Positions 5,291 to 5,294 of a stretch of 5,294 bases of DNA are shown here, in pieces. The notes under the pieces were generated by a model. It was not told the origin of the DNA. It ran no database searches and was given only the letters and a program-made list of their open reading frames with translations. The stretch's first letter is position 1; each line of letters opens with the position of its first letter. The stretch spans positions 1 to 5,294 of the forward strand of contig UQOG01000130.1 in the NCBI GenBank assembly GCA_900542615.1. The letters run 5' to 3'. The position numbers and the translations under genes were made by a program. Origin of the DNA: an uncultured Eubacteriales bacterium. Its GTDB lineage: Bacteria > Bacillota > Clostridia > Christensenellales > CAG-138.

Positions 5291-5294
5291 CAAC

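Overview
The window looks like a piece of a fairly GC-rich Firmicutes (Clostridia) chromosome, probably a gut-type member of the Oscillospiraceae/Lachnospiraceae sort. This assignment is an inference from strong AGGAGG-type ribosome binding sites, two GTG starts, protein family flavour and GC-rich intergenic repeats. No marker gene settles the taxonomy. Four complete protein genes are present, with no RNA gene, CRISPR array or transposase.

Layout. Positions 1-211 are non-coding: 1.7 copies of a 107-bp direct repeat, then a G/C-run hairpin. On the minus strand lie a carbamate kinase gene (arcC, 212-1150), a 250-bp gap with two hairpins, and a cytosine-permease-type NCS1 transporter gene (codB, 1401-2642). 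A 419-bp divergent control region (2643-3061) holds a good minus-strand promoter for codB and a plus-strand extended -10 promoter for a LacI-family regulator. It also holds two pseudo-palindromes with a central CpG, the type that LacI-family proteins bind. On the plus strand are the LacI-family regulator (GTG start, 3062-4084) and, 19 bp later, a flavoprotein of the dihydroorotate/dihydropyrimidine dehydrogenase fold fused to a two-cluster ferredoxin domain (4104-5219). Strong GC-rich hairpins close the window.

How the parts may work together (inference). The locus reads as a small regulated module for a nucleobase or related ureide. CodB imports the substrate, the DHOD-fold iron-sulfur flavoprotein performs a redox step, and carbamate kinase makes ATP from carbamoyl phosphate released during breakdown. 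The divergent LacI-family protein probably controls both arms. The ring-opening hydrolase and carbamoyl-transferring enzymes such a pathway would need are not in the window. The most unusual point is that the DHOD-fold protein lacks the usual catalytic Cys/Ser and several conserved FMN- or substrate-contacting residues while keeping the barrel and both Fe-S cluster motifs. Its reaction may therefore differ from that of PyrD or PreA.
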